Shown here: piece after piece, positions 34,888 to 43,912 of the stretch
Position numbering within the stretch: the stretch's first letter is position 1
Layout: the number at the start of each line of letters is the position of its first letter
Origin: Micrococcaceae bacterium Sec5.7
GTDB taxonomy: Bacteria > Actinomycetota > Actinomycetes > Actinomycetales > Micrococcaceae
NCBI GenBank assembly: GCA_039636785.1
Contig: CP144169.1
Location: 1,240,001-1,304,000 of the forward strand
DNA length: 64,000 bases
Reading direction: 5' to 3'
Translations under genes and position numbers: made by a program
The notes under the pieces: model-generated
Told to the model about the DNA's origin: nothing
The model's database searches: none
Seen by the model: only the letters and a program-made list of their open reading frames with translations

Positions 34888-35169
34888 TTAGTAGGCGGAC
34901 CGGACAATCCGGGTTTGCGGCGCTCCGACCAGGGCCGGGGAGCTGGCCGGAGACTTCCAGACCCGCTCTTGCAGATTGGCCAGCAACGCCGCCGCCTGAG
35001 CTTGAGTTTCGAGGTCCAGTTCGATGTAGAGGTACGGAGAGCCGTCGAGTGGCCGGCTGATCCGGTGCGCCACAACTCCCGCAGCCTCCCGGCCTACAGG
35101 ATCCCGGTCAAATGCTGCCTTCCACATTCCGAAGTCCTTGATGCCGTGTTCAATTTGAAGGGTGAACAT
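34888..35169 (-). CDS. small protein, possible dimeric alpha-beta barrel, 93 aa
   Basis: MFTLQIEHGIKDFGMWKAAFDRDPVGREAAGVVAHRISRPLDGSPYLYIELDLETQAQAAALLANLQERVW has the strand-helix-strand pattern of small ferredoxin-like barrels (ABM/Dabb style): F..K.AFD.DP.GR, a central strand (YLYIELDLET), and A.ALL..L. No catalytic residue is evident. The gene is divergent from the LuxR-type regulator at 35280 and separated by 110 bases, so it may be its target. Confidence 0.6.
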   Translation of the reverse strand: MFTLQIEHGIKDFGMWKAAFDRDPVGREAAGVVAHRISRPLDGSPYLYIELDLETQAQAAALLANLQERVWKSPASSPALVGAPQTRIVRSAY

Positions 35170-35279
35170 GATGGTGCCTTTCTGTGAGTCTGTGCCCCCA
35201 GAGTAGGTCGCCCGGGCTGCCCGATGTATCCCAGATTTCTGGGGTACTCCAGTCCTGCTGCCGGGCGCATACTGGGTTC

Positions 35280-36404
35280 ATGGCGACGTCATGGACGGTC
35301 AACAGAAGCCGGGAACGGATCGAGACCCTCTTCCGCTCCGGTGGGGAGGACCATGAGCTGCGGGCCGCGGCCCTGGCGGAAATGCGCCGGACTCTGGGCT
35401 TCAGCGCCTATGCCTGGCCGCTGTCCGACCCGGAGACGGCCACGGGCGTCGCCCCGATGGCCCAGGTCCCGGAGGACGTGGCTGCACGGCTGCCGCAACT
35501 GATCAAAGCCAAGTACACGAGCCCGGTGAACAGATGGACGGCCCTATCCACGGCTCCGTCACCAGTGGCGACCCTGGCCGGTACCACTGGTGGGGCCTTG
35601 TCGCGGAGAGGCCCGTTCGAGGGCATGTTGCGCAGCTATGGCGTGGGCGACATCGTTTCCGTGGTGTATGCGGACCAGTACGGGATCTGGTCGTGGCTGG
35701 ACCTGTGGCGGGGAAGTGACGATCCACCGTTCAGCGACGCCGAGACCGGGTTTCTTGCCTCGCTGGCACCCGCCATCACCACAGGGTTCCGGCGCAGCCG
35801 CGCCGCCCAGTTCCGCTCGTATGACGATGAACGGCACACGCCTCCGCCCCCGCCGCAGGCCGTGCTGGTGATGGACGAGGAGATGCGCGTCCTGGGGCAG
35901 ACGGCGTCTGCTGAGCAATGGTTGGGACTGCTTCAGCGTTCGCCCGGTCCCAACTCGGCGATACCCGCAGAAGTGTACAACGTGGTGGGTCAGCTGCTTG
36001 CCAAGGAATACAGGGTGGATGTGCATGCCGCCGCGGCGCGGGTGCACATCGGCGGTGGCCAGTGGGCGGCGCTGCGGGCTGCCCGGATGGACTCACCGGA
36101 CAGCACGGGCACGCCGGTGGCCTCGCCGCCCGTGGCTGTCACCATCCAGGAATGCCCTCCGGCTGCCCGGCTGGGCGTCTTCGTTCGCTCGTACGGGCTC
36201 ACAGCAAGAGAGCGCCAGGCACTTGCATTGCTTGCCGCGGGGCTGGAGAACGAGCAGCTTGCACGACGGATGGGGATTGCCGGTTACACGGCCCAGGATC
36301 ATTTCAAGTCGATCTTCGTCAAAACCGGGGTCCACAGCCGCTCTGGTGTTCTGGCCCTGGCGCTGGGCGGAAATGCCCGGGACGACGCCGCGTTCCTGCC
36401 ATGA
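35280..36404 (+). CDS. LuxR-family transcriptional regulator
   Basis: 374 residues. C-terminal LuxR helix-turn-helix (YGLTARERQALALLAAGLENEQLARRMGIAGYTAQDHFKSIFVKTGVHSRSGVLALALGG). The long N-terminal region has a GAF-like look (GFSAYAWPLSDPETATGVAP, YGVGDIVSVVYADQYGIWSWLDLWR) and probably senses a ligand. No kinase phospho-acceptor domain is present. ATG at 35280 is preferred; an in-frame start at 35184 would overlap the promoter region of the divergent small gene. Confidence 0.82.
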   Translation: MATSWTVNRSRERIETLFRSGGEDHELRAAALAEMRRTLGFSAYAWPLSDPETATGVAPMAQVPEDVAARLPQLIKAKYTSPVNRWTALSTAPSPVATLAGTTGGALSRRGPFEGMLRSYGVGDIVSVVYADQYGIWSWLDLWRGSDDPPFSDAETGFLASLAPAITTGFRRSRAAQFRSYDDERHTPPPPPQAVLVMDEEMRVLGQTASAEQWLGLLQRSPGPNSAIPAEVYNVVGQLLAKEYRVDVHAAAARVHIGGGQWAALRAARMDSPDSTGTPVASPPVAVTIQECPPAARLGVFVRSYGLTARERQALALLAAGLENEQLARRMGIAGYTAQDHFKSIFVKTGVHSRSGVLALALGGNARDDAAFLP

Positions 36405-36414
36405 GCGACTCTCT

Positions 36415-36475
36415 GTTGCTCTCTCACTTTTCGTCCCCAAACGCGGCAAATAGCGACCAGAAGTGAGAGAGCAAC
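36415..36475 (+). repeat. 61-bp palindromic interspersed repeat, copy 5 of 5
   Basis: Left arm GTTGCTCTCTCACTTTTCG, right arm CGACCAGAAGTGAGAGAGCAAC from 36454. Relative to copy 1 an A-to-C change (left) is matched by T-to-G (right), preserving the stem. It lies 10 bases past the LuxR-type stop, facing the convergent moaD. Confidence 0.9.
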
Positions 36476-36499
36476 GGGCTTGAGGAGTGGCGTGGGTGG

Positions 36500-36787
36500 C
36501 TAGCCGCCGGCGAAGGGCGGCAGCACGTCAACAACGTCGCCAGGGCGGAGCACCTGGGAACGGTCCCGCACCGCAACCTCATTGAGCAGGAAGCTGCTGC
36601 GGGCCAGGATACGGGCCAGCGGGGGAGTGCCCGTGGGTGGTTCGGGCCGCTCGACCCCAAGGACGGCCGCGAGCAGCGATTCCACCGAAGCGCCCGCGGG
36701 AAGGTCGAAGCGCTCCTCTTCCACACCTGCAGCAGAGCGTGCGGCAGCGAAGTAACGTACGTTCAACAGCTCAGCCTCCGATGGCAC
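36500..36787 (-). CDS. moaD: molybdopterin synthase small subunit (sulfur carrier)
   Basis: 95-residue ubiquitin-fold protein ending in the required Gly-Gly (DVLPPFAGG). The adenylated then thiocarboxylated C-terminus donates sulfur to precursor Z with MoaE. Other marks: VRYFAAARSAAGVEEERFDLPAGASVESLLAAVLG and FLLNEVAVRDRSQVLRPGDVVDVLPP. GTG start at 36787, 17 bases inside the moaA 3' end, so the two are coupled. The partner large subunit MoaE is at 43902. Confidence 0.9.
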   Translation of the reverse strand: MPSEAELLNVRYFAAARSAAGVEEERFDLPAGASVESLLAAVLGVERPEPPTGTPPLARILARSSFLLNEVAVRDRSQVLRPGDVVDVLPPFAGG

Positions 36788-37928
36788 TCATGCTGCGGTC
36801 CGGCTGGACGAAGTCCGGGGCGTCAAGTCCGACATGGTCCATGCCGTGAGCCTTCGGCTTGACCCACATGGCATCCTGCCAGCGTTCCGCCAGTTGTTCG
36901 TCGCTGGCGCCTTCACGGAGGAGGCCCAGCAGATCGAACTCCTCTCGGGAGAACAGGCAGCTCATGATCTTGCCTTCTGCCGTGATCCGCGTCCGGCGGC
37001 AGTCAGAGCAGAACGGTTCCGTGACGGAGGCAATGATGCCGACTGTTCCCAGCAGGGGGCCGGATGCCCCGGCGGTACCGGACGTTCCAGCCGAGCCCGC
37101 CACCCGGCGTCGTACTTCAAAGCGTTCTGCAGGTGCGCCGTCCCGCGCCCGTGGATCGGGGCTGAGGACATAGTCGGTGGAGAGCAGCTCACGGATTTCC
37201 GCAGCCGTGATCATGTTCCGCCGTGTCCAGCCGTGATCGGCATCCAGCGGCATCTGCTCGATGAAACGGAGCTCGTATCCCCGGTCAAGGGCCCAGGCCA
37301 GCAGCGCCGGGGATTCGGTGTCATTGATTCCCCGCATCAGCACGGCGTTGAGCTTGACCGGGCCAAGTCCGGCAGCCCAGGCTGCGTCCACACCGGCCAG
37401 CACTTTGTTGAGGAACGGGCGGCGGGTGAGTTGCGCGAACGTCTCCTCGTGCAGTGAGTCCAGCGAGACGTTGATGCGGGAGAGGCCGGCAGCCTTGAGA
37501 GCGGCCGCTTTTTTGTCCAGACCAACACCGTTGGTGGTCATGGAGATTGGCAACTCAGGGTGTGCCTGCCGGAGGGCAGCAATGATGTCGATGAGGTCAG
37601 CCCGCACGAGAGGTTCCCCGCCGGTCAGCCGGAGCTCGCGGACGCCCAGCTGATTAACGCCGATCCGCACAATCCGGACGATTTCCCCGGCCGACATCAC
37701 CGCCTGTTTGGCCAGCCATTCCAGCCCTTCGGCCGGCATGCAGTATGTGCAGCGAAGATTGCATTTGTCGGTCAATGAGAGTCTCATGTCAGTGGCGCGC
37801 CGGCCGAAGCGGTCCACCAGTCCCGCGGGTGCATCCGCGGGACGCGCGGACACCGACGGCCCACCCCGGTCCTCGGAACCGGACCTGCCGTCCTCGCGGG
37901 GCTGCGGCATACCAAGCTGAACATTCAT
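36771..37928 (-). CDS. moaA: GTP 3',8-cyclase
   Basis: 385 residues, radical-SAM enzyme for the first step of molybdenum cofactor synthesis. N-terminal cluster CNLRCTYC (CxxxCxxC), SAM-binding LTGGEPLVRADL, second cluster in FCSDCRRTRITAEGKIMSCLF, and the terminal GG (DRSMSAIGG) needed for activity. A 36-residue Gly/Ser/Arg-rich leader precedes the core. Divergent from the two-component regulator at 38061 with a 132-base shared upstream gap. Confidence 0.95.
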   Translation of the reverse strand: MNVQLGMPQPREDGRSGSEDRGGPSVSARPADAPAGLVDRFGRRATDMRLSLTDKCNLRCTYCMPAEGLEWLAKQAVMSAGEIVRIVRIGVNQLGVRELRLTGGEPLVRADLIDIIAALRQAHPELPISMTTNGVGLDKKAAALKAAGLSRINVSLDSLHEETFAQLTRRPFLNKVLAGVDAAWAAGLGPVKLNAVLMRGINDTESPALLAWALDRGYELRFIEQMPLDADHGWTRRNMITAAEIRELLSTDYVLSPDPRARDGAPAERFEVRRRVAGSAGTSGTAGASGPLLGTVGIIASVTEPFCSDCRRTRITAEGKIMSCLFSREEFDLLGLLREGASDEQLAERWQDAMWVKPKAHGMDHVGLDAPDFVQPDRSMSAIGG

Positions 37929-38060
37929 GAATTCAGGCTACGCCACCTTTGCTGCAACCATCACTCCGATGACGTCCCGGGATCTTACGGAAGTCCTACG
38001 GATCCGGCTCCGCCGCCCGGAACCGGTGCCGCAGCGGGGCGCCGAACCTATGCTGGAGAG

Positions 38061-38831
38061 GTGAACAAGTCCCAGACCGCTCCGGCCCCGGTCGCCATCG
38101 GAAATCGGCGCATTCTGCTCGTGGAAGACGAACAGACCATCGCCGATGTGGTGCGTGATTATCTGGTGCGGTCCGGCTTCCAGGTGGATCTTGCCCGGGA
38201 CGGTTTCACCGCTCTCCAGCTGGCTTCCTCGAGGCAACCGGACCTGATCCTTCTGGACCGCATGCTTCCCGGACTGGATGGTGCGGAAGTCTGCCGCAGG
38301 CTCCGGGAGACCATGAGTGTCCCGGTGATCATGCTGACGGCGCTGGGAACGGAGGACGACCGGATCCTGGGCCTGGAAGTTGGCGCTGACGATTACATCA
38401 CCAAGCCGTTCTCGCCGCGGGAGCTGGTGCTGCGGGTGAAGTCGGTGTTGCGCCGTAGCATCCAGGAATTCAGCCCGGAACCGGCCGTTGAGATTGCCGG
38501 ATTCCGGCTCAATCCGGCCGCCCGCACTGTGGCACATCACGGACAACCGCTGTCCCTCACAGTCCGCGAGTTCGATCTGCTCGCTTTCCTGCTCCGACGG
38601 CCCAACCAGGCATTCAGCCGCGAGGACCTTATCCGGGCGGTGTGGGGCTGGGAGTTCGGCGACCTCTCCACCGTGACGGTCCACGTCCGCCGGCTGCGCG
38701 AAAAGATCGAGGACGACCCAACCCGGCCAGTGCTTCTGAAAACCGTCTGGGGCGTCGGGTACCGGCTGGACGCTCCCGCGGAACAGGACCGGACCGCCCC
38801 GGACGGTGAGGCCGCTGATGCAGGCCGCTGA
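38061..38831 (+). CDS. OmpR/PhoB-family response regulator
   Basis: 256 residues. Receiver domain (RILLVEDEQTIADVVRDYLVRSG) with phospho-acceptor Asp66 in LILLDRMLPGLDG and Lys in ADDYITKPFSPREL; C-terminal winged helix (VREFDLLAFLLRRPNQAFSREDLIRAVWGWEFGDLSTVTVHVRRLREKIEDDP). GTG start preceded by GGAGAG. Overlaps the histidine kinase by 14 bases. Placed upstream of a molybdoenzyme and moa/moe genes, which it may control. Confidence 0.93.
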   Translation: MNKSQTAPAPVAIGNRRILLVEDEQTIADVVRDYLVRSGFQVDLARDGFTALQLASSRQPDLILLDRMLPGLDGAEVCRRLRETMSVPVIMLTALGTEDDRILGLEVGADDYITKPFSPRELVLRVKSVLRRSIQEFSPEPAVEIAGFRLNPAARTVAHHGQPLSLTVREFDLLAFLLRRPNQAFSREDLIRAVWGWEFGDLSTVTVHVRRLREKIEDDPTRPVLLKTVWGVGYRLDAPAEQDRTAPDGEAADAGR

Positions 38832-40023
38832 GCTCTTCGCGATCATCGGCTGGGCCCTGCTGTGGGCCGTGGTGATCGGTGCCATCTCGCTGCTGGTCCT
38901 GCGGGCCCTGCGCCGGACATCGTTCGCTGTGCAGATCTGCGTAGTGGTGCTCGCCACGGTCGCGGTCCTGACGGCAGGCATGGTCAGTGCCTTCAATGCG
39001 ATGTTCATTTCCGCCCGGGACCTCGAGGCCATGTGGTACATCCTGGGGATCGCCTCAGTCGCCGCAGTGGCCATTTCGCTGGTGCTTGGAGCCCGCGTCT
39101 CGCGGAACGCGAGCGCCTTGTCCGAAGCCGCCCGCAGCATCGGCCGCGGCGAGAGTCCGGGGCGCCCGGTGCCGGTCATGGGTGCCGAACTCACCGCCCT
39201 TGCGGGTGAACTGGAACTGAGCGGCCGCAGGCTCGAGGAATCCAGGCAGCGCGAAGCCGCCGTCGAAATGTCACGCCGGGAGCTCGTTTCCTGGATCTCT
39301 CATGATCTCCGCACTCCGCTCGCCAGCATGCGGGCCATGGCGGAAGCGCTTGAGGACGGAATGGCCAGCGACGTTTCCGGCTACCACCGCAAGATCATCG
39401 CACAGACCGACCAGATGGCGGTGATGGTCAACGACCTTCTGGAGCTGTCCAAAATCCAGGCCGGCACGCTTCGACTGACCTCGGAACCGCTGGATCTCTA
39501 CGATCTCGCCAGCGATGCCATTGCGGACCTTGCGCCGCTGGCTGCACAGCGGAAGATCACGCTCGACGGCGGCGGAGACCGTGAGTGCCTTGCCCTCGCG
39601 GACGGACCGTCCATGGGACGGGCGGTCCGCAACGTCCTGTTGAACGCCATTATCTACAGCCACCCCGGTTCCGGCGTGAACGTGGCTGTGGGCCGGGACG
39701 GCGAACATGCCTTTGTGGCCGTGACGGACAGTTGCGGCGGGATCGCCCCGGAAGACCTGCCGCACGTGTTCGAGACCGGCTGGCAGAGGAACGCCGCGCG
39801 CAGCCGGGCAGGGTTCGCAGACGGAAATGGACCGGATGCAACGCGCTACAGCGGCGCCGGCGTTGGCCTGAGTATGGTGGCCGGCATCGTCCGGGCCCAT
39901 GGCGGCAGCGTCACCGTGGAAAACGTCGACGGCGGATGCCGGTTCGCACTGCGGCTCCCCGCAGACGGGACGGTCACCCGGACGCCGGCAAACCAGAGTT
40001 CAGGAGCAGCCCATGACGCATGA
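38818..40023 (+). CDS. sensor histidine kinase
   Basis: 401 residues. Two N-terminal membrane helices (FAIIGWALLWAVVIGAISLLVL and ICVVVLATVAVLTAGMVSAFNAM) followed by a third segment (WYILGIASVAAVAISLVLGARV), then a HAMP-like linker. H-box with phospho-His in VSWISHDLRTPLASMRAMAEAL, N-box in GRAVRNVLLNAIIYSHPGS, and G-boxes (DSCGGIAPEDLPHVFETG, YSGAGVGLSMVAGIVRAHGGS). Only a short loop lies outside the membrane, so it may sense a membrane or redox cue. Coupled to the regulator before it and the enzyme after it. Confidence 0.92.
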   Translation: MQAAELFAIIGWALLWAVVIGAISLLVLRALRRTSFAVQICVVVLATVAVLTAGMVSAFNAMFISARDLEAMWYILGIASVAAVAISLVLGARVSRNASALSEAARSIGRGESPGRPVPVMGAELTALAGELELSGRRLEESRQREAAVEMSRRELVSWISHDLRTPLASMRAMAEALEDGMASDVSGYHRKIIAQTDQMAVMVNDLLELSKIQAGTLRLTSEPLDLYDLASDAIADLAPLAAQRKITLDGGGDRECLALADGPSMGRAVRNVLLNAIIYSHPGSGVNVAVGRDGEHAFVAVTDSCGGIAPEDLPHVFETGWQRNAARSRAGFADGNGPDATRYSGAGVGLSMVAGIVRAHGGSVTVENVDGGCRFALRLPADGTVTRTPANQSSGAAHDA

Positions 40024-41662
40024 CCAGGAAATCAGACCGGTACGCGGGGCCGGTACGGGGCAGCAGGCACGTACGGGGCAGCACAATGGTTCGGCGCCGG
40101 ACGGGAAGCAGCCCCCGCACCACGATTCCGGGCCGGGCATTCAGCCGGCGCGTTGGGCCGTTGCTGCCGGGGTTGTCGCTGCCGGAACCGGCGTGGTGCT
40201 GGGAGAGCTCCTGGCGGGTCTGGTCAGTCCGTCGGTCTCGCCTATGACAGCCGTCGGCGGGGCAGTCATCGACGCCGCCCCGCCCGCGGTGAAGGAATGG
40301 GCCATTTCGCTGTTTGGCACGGCGGACAAACTGGCGCTGCTGGCGGGCATGGCGCTGGTGATGGCAGCCCTGGCAGGGCTGGCCGGTGTCCTCGAATGGC
40401 GGCGGCGCTTCGCAGGTGCCGCGGTCATTGCCGTTTTTGGGGTTGTGGGCCTCGTTGCCGTCCTGACCCGGGCACAGGTGACGCCCAACGCGATTCCGGT
40501 CCCGCTGGTGGCCGCCGGGCTGGGCATCGTGCTGCTGCGCTGGCTCATGACACGGCTGGGGGCCTGGCGGGCCTCGGCCGACTCCACATTGCCCGCCCGG
40601 CGAAGCTTTCTGCAGTTGCTGGCAGGCGGGGCCGCCGTTGCTGCCGTGGGCGGAGTGCTGGCAACCGCGTGGCGCGGCGCTGCCGCCGGCGTGAACGAGG
40701 TCAGGAGCAAACTGCTGCTGCCTTCAGCCCGGTCCCTTGCACCGGCCATTCCCGCCGGAGCCGAAGTGGGGCTCGAGGGCATGGATCCTCTGGTCACGCC
40801 GAATCCCGATTTCTACCGGATCGACACGGCGCTCTCCGTACCTGTTCTTGATCCGGAAAAGTGGACTCTCAAGGTGACCGGAATGGTGGAGCGTGAGATT
40901 GAACTCGATTTTGCGACCCTTCTGGCCAAACCCATGACGGAACGCCACATCACCATCGCCTGTGTGTCGAACGAGGTGGGCGGGGACCTGATCGGGAACG
41001 CGCTTTGGCTTGGCTGGCCCGTCAGGGAGCTGCTGTCAATGGCCGGGCCGACGCCTGGCGCTGACATGGTGCTGTCCAGAAGCTCCGATGGCTGGACCGC
41101 CAGCACCCCGTTGGAGGTTCTCACGGACAACCGCGACGCCCTGCTGGCGGTGGGCATGAATGGAGCGCCGCTGCCGCTGGAACATGGCTTCCCGGTGCGG
41201 ATGATTGTTCCCGGGCTCTATGGTTATGTCTCGGCCACAAAATGGATCACAGAGCTTAAAGTCACCCGCTTTGCGGATGACGTCGCCTACTGGACGCCGC
41301 GCGGCTGGACGGACCATGGCCCCATCAAAACGTCGTCGCGGATCGATGTGCCCCGCAACGGGCGCTCCGCTACAGCCGGAACAGTGATGTTCGGTGGAGT
41401 GAGCTGGGCGCAGCACACCGGGGTAAGCAGGGTGGAGCTCCGGGTCAACCGGGGCGCCTGGCAGGAAGCCCGCCTGGCCCCCGGGATATCCCTGGACACG
41501 TGGCGCCAATGGCAACTGGGCATTGACCTGACACCCGGGCAGTACGAGGTCCAGGTGCGTGCCACCGATCTCAACGGGGCTGCGCAGGCCGAGGAACGGA
41601 GACCGGTCGCCCCGGATGGAGCCACCGGCCTCCACACCATTAGAGTTGAGGTGACGCCATAG
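40013..41662 (+). CDS. membrane-anchored sulfite-oxidase-family molybdoenzyme
   Basis: 549 residues. A disordered leader, then four to five membrane helices (about residues 45-185), then a twin-arginine-like motif (PARRSFLQLLAGGAAVAAVGG) near residue 195, then the exported sulfite-oxidase-type catalytic domain: Cys317 in HITIACVSNEVGG is the expected Mo ligand, and NPDFYRIDTALSVPVLDPEKWTLKVTGM, PGLYGYVSATKWITELKVTRF and a C-terminal dimerisation Ig-like domain follow. No heme-binding motif is seen. Substrate unknown. It overlaps the kinase gene by 11 bases and precedes moeA. Confidence 0.9.
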   Translation: MTHDQEIRPVRGAGTGQQARTGQHNGSAPDGKQPPHHDSGPGIQPARWAVAAGVVAAGTGVVLGELLAGLVSPSVSPMTAVGGAVIDAAPPAVKEWAISLFGTADKLALLAGMALVMAALAGLAGVLEWRRRFAGAAVIAVFGVVGLVAVLTRAQVTPNAIPVPLVAAGLGIVLLRWLMTRLGAWRASADSTLPARRSFLQLLAGGAAVAAVGGVLATAWRGAAAGVNEVRSKLLLPSARSLAPAIPAGAEVGLEGMDPLVTPNPDFYRIDTALSVPVLDPEKWTLKVTGMVEREIELDFATLLAKPMTERHITIACVSNEVGGDLIGNALWLGWPVRELLSMAGPTPGADMVLSRSSDGWTASTPLEVLTDNRDALLAVGMNGAPLPLEHGFPVRMIVPGLYGYVSATKWITELKVTRFADDVAYWTPRGWTDHGPIKTSSRIDVPRNGRSATAGTVMFGGVSWAQHTGVSRVELRVNRGAWQEARLAPGISLDTWRQWQLGIDLTPGQYEVQVRATDLNGAAQAEERRPVAPDGATGLHTIRVEVTP

Positions 41663-41685
41663 CCGCCCGATCCGAAGGCAGGAAC

Positions 41686-42909
41686 ATGCACAGCCCCACG
41701 CAGTCGCACCGGACCGTAACGGATCACCGCGAAGCGGTCGAAAGACTGCTCGCGCCGCTTCACACAAGGGAGCACACCGAACAGCTGGCGCTGCTGGATG
41801 CACTGGGCCGGGGCCTGGCGCAGGACGTTACGGCGCCGCTCAGCCTGCCGCCGTTCGCCAACTCCCAGATGGACGGCTTCGCCATCCGCAGTGCCGACGT
41901 ACCGCGCGGAGGTGCGGAGCTCCGTGTTGTTTCGCCGGTCCCGGCAGGTGCCGCCCCGGCGGCGCTGGAACACGGCACAGCTGCCCCCATCATGACGGGA
42001 GCAATGATGCCGGCGGGGGCAGACGCCGTCGTACCTGTTGAACGGGCAACACCGGACTCGTTTCCGGAGCCCGGCGAACCAGCCACCGTCAGGCTCCCTG
42101 CGGCTGCGGCCGGGGAATTTGTCCGGTATGCCGGGAGCGACGTCAAAGCCGGCGAGCTGGCTCTTGGCCGCGGAACGTTCCTGGGTCCGGGACAGCTGGG
42201 CCTGCTCGCCGCGCTGGGTATCTCCGAGGTCACCGTGCACAAGGCGCTGACAGTCCTGCTGGTCACCACCGGGGACGAAGTGGTGGAGCCGGGCCAGCCG
42301 CTGGCCGCGGGCAAGATCTACGATGCAAACGGCACCTTGCTTGAGTCGGCCATGCGGCAGGCGGGCATCGGGGTGGTGCGGGCAGGAATCTCCACAGACA
42401 GCCCGGAAGAGCTCCGTGATCTGTTGAAGTTCCACGCACCGGCGGTGGACCTGATCGTCACCACAGGAGGCGTCAGCAAGGGCGCCTATGAGGTGGTGCG
42501 GCAGGCCATGGCCGGGCAGGACGTCGATTTCATGCACGTAGCCATGCAGCCGGGCGGACCGCAGGGGATAGGCACGTTCAACGGCGTCCCTTTTCTTGGC
42601 TTCCCCGGCAACCCCGTCAGCTGTCTGATCTCCTTTGAAATGTTTCTACGGCCGGTCATCGGCGGGCTCTTCGGTTCGCCGGCGGCCCGGCCCGTGGTCA
42701 GGGCCAGGCTCGCCGGGGCGCTCACCTCGCCCAACGGAAAGCACCAGGTGAGGCGCGGAACCCTCCAGCCGGACGGGACCGTCAGGCTTGAAGGCGGCGA
42801 AAGCTCCCACCTGGTCCATGCCCTGGCACGCTCGAACGCCCTGGTCCATGTGCCCGTTGGGATCCCGGCGCTCGCGGAAGGCGCCGAGGTGGAAGTATGG
42901 ATGCTGTGA
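41686..42909 (+). CDS. moeA: molybdopterin molybdenumtransferase
   Basis: 407 residues. Inserts molybdate into adenylated molybdopterin. Marks: [95 protein letters not shown] and [23 protein letters not shown]. The ATG at 41686 follows AGGCAGGAAC. Overlaps moaC by 13 bases. Part of the enzyme - cofactor operon. Confidence 0.95.
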   Translation: MHSPTQSHRTVTDHREAVERLLAPLHTREHTEQLALLDALGRGLAQDVTAPLSLPPFANSQMDGFAIRSADVPRGGAELRVVSPVPAGAAPAALEHGTAAPIMTGAMMPAGADAVVPVERATPDSFPEPGEPATVRLPAAAAGEFVRYAGSDVKAGELALGRGTFLGPGQLGLLAALGISEVTVHKALTVLLVTTGDEVVEPGQPLAAGKIYDANGTLLESAMRQAGIGVVRAGISTDSPEELRDLLKFHAPAVDLIVTTGGVSKGAYEVVRQAMAGQDVDFMHVAMQPGGPQGIGTFNGVPFLGFPGNPVSCLISFEMFLRPVIGGLFGSPAARPVVRARLAGALTSPNGKHQVRRGTLQPDGTVRLEGGESSHLVHALARSNALVHVPVGIPALAEGAEVEVWML

Positions 42910-43391
42910 ATGCACAAGATAACAGGGCCGGGCTGACGCACCTGCGCAGTGACGGTACAGCCCAGATGGTCGACGTCTCCTCTAAACCCGAGACCACCCG
43001 CGAAGCCACGGCCTCGGCCACGGTCCGCAGCACGGCGGAGGTGCTGGCACTGCTGGGGTCCGGCGGGCTGCCCAAGGGCGATGCCCTGGCGGTGGCACGG
43101 GTGGCCGGAATCATGGCCGCCAAAAAAACGTCAGAGCTCATCCCGCTGTGCCACCCCTTGCCCATTTCCAAGGTCACGGTGGATTTCGAACTGGGACCGG
43201 ACTCAGTTGCCATTCTGGCCACCGTGAAAACCCGTGGCGTCACCGGCGTTGAAATGGAAGCCCTCACTGCTGCTTCCGTGGCGGCCCTGAGCGTGTACGA
43301 CATGATCAAGGCCGTGGACAAACACGCGGTACTGACCGATATCAGAGTGCTGGCCAAAAGCGGCGGCAAGAGCGGGGACTGGACCCTATGA
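42897..43391 (+). CDS. moaC: cyclic pyranopterin monophosphate synthase
   Basis: 164 residues. Acts with MoaA to form cPMP. Contains [67 protein letters not shown] and [29 protein letters not shown], which includes the catalytic Lys/Asp/His set. The start at 42897 lies within moeA; GTG at 42906 is possible. Overlaps the next gene by four bases. Confidence 0.95.
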   Translation: MDAVNAQDNRAGLTHLRSDGTAQMVDVSSKPETTREATASATVRSTAEVLALLGSGGLPKGDALAVARVAGIMAAKKTSELIPLCHPLPISKVTVDFELGPDSVAILATVKTRGVTGVEMEALTAASVAALSVYDMIKAVDKHAVLTDIRVLAKSGGKSGDWTL

Positions 43392-43912
43392 GCAGCCCAC
43401 TAAGCAACACTGAACCACACCGTCACGGAGAGGCACAAGGCCGGAAGGCCGGCGTAGTGATTGCCTCCACACGCGCCGCGGCGGGTATCTATCAGGACGT
43501 GACCGGTCCCGTCATCATCGATTGGCTCACGGAACACGGCTTTGAGCCGTTCCCTGCCATGGTGGTGCCCGATGGCGAGCCTGTGGGCGCGGCCATCCGT
43601 GCCCTGCTGACCCAGGAGCCCGCCGTCGTTATCACCAGTGGCGGCACCGGGCTGAGTCCGGATGACCGCACCCCAGAAATGACGATTTCTCTGTTGGACC
43701 GTGAAATTCCGGGCATCATGGAGGGCATCAGGCGGGCCGGAGCGGTTAAGACCCCCATGGCCATGCTGAGCCGGGGCCATGCCGGGGCTGCCGGGAAGAC
43801 CTTTGTTGTCAACCTGCCCGGATCACCCCAGGGTGTTATGGAAGGACTGTCGGTGCTCGATCCGGTGATCGGGCACCTGTGCGATCAGCTGGAGGGCGGA
43901 CATGGGCACTGA
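43388..43912 (+). CDS. molybdopterin adenylyltransferase (MogA/MoaB type)
   Basis: 174 residues of MoCF-binding fold: [70 protein letters not shown] and [33 protein letters not shown]. Activates molybdopterin with ATP before MoeA adds molybdenum. Symbol left open because mogA and moaB names are used interchangeably for this type. ATGA overlap with moaC, 11-base overlap with moaE. Confidence 0.92.
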   Translation: MSSPLSNTEPHRHGEAQGRKAGVVIASTRAAAGIYQDVTGPVIIDWLTEHGFEPFPAMVVPDGEPVGAAIRALLTQEPAVVITSGGTGLSPDDRTPEMTISLLDREIPGIMEGIRRAGAVKTPMAMLSRGHAGAAGKTFVVNLPGSPQGVMEGLSVLDPVIGHLCDQLEGGHGH

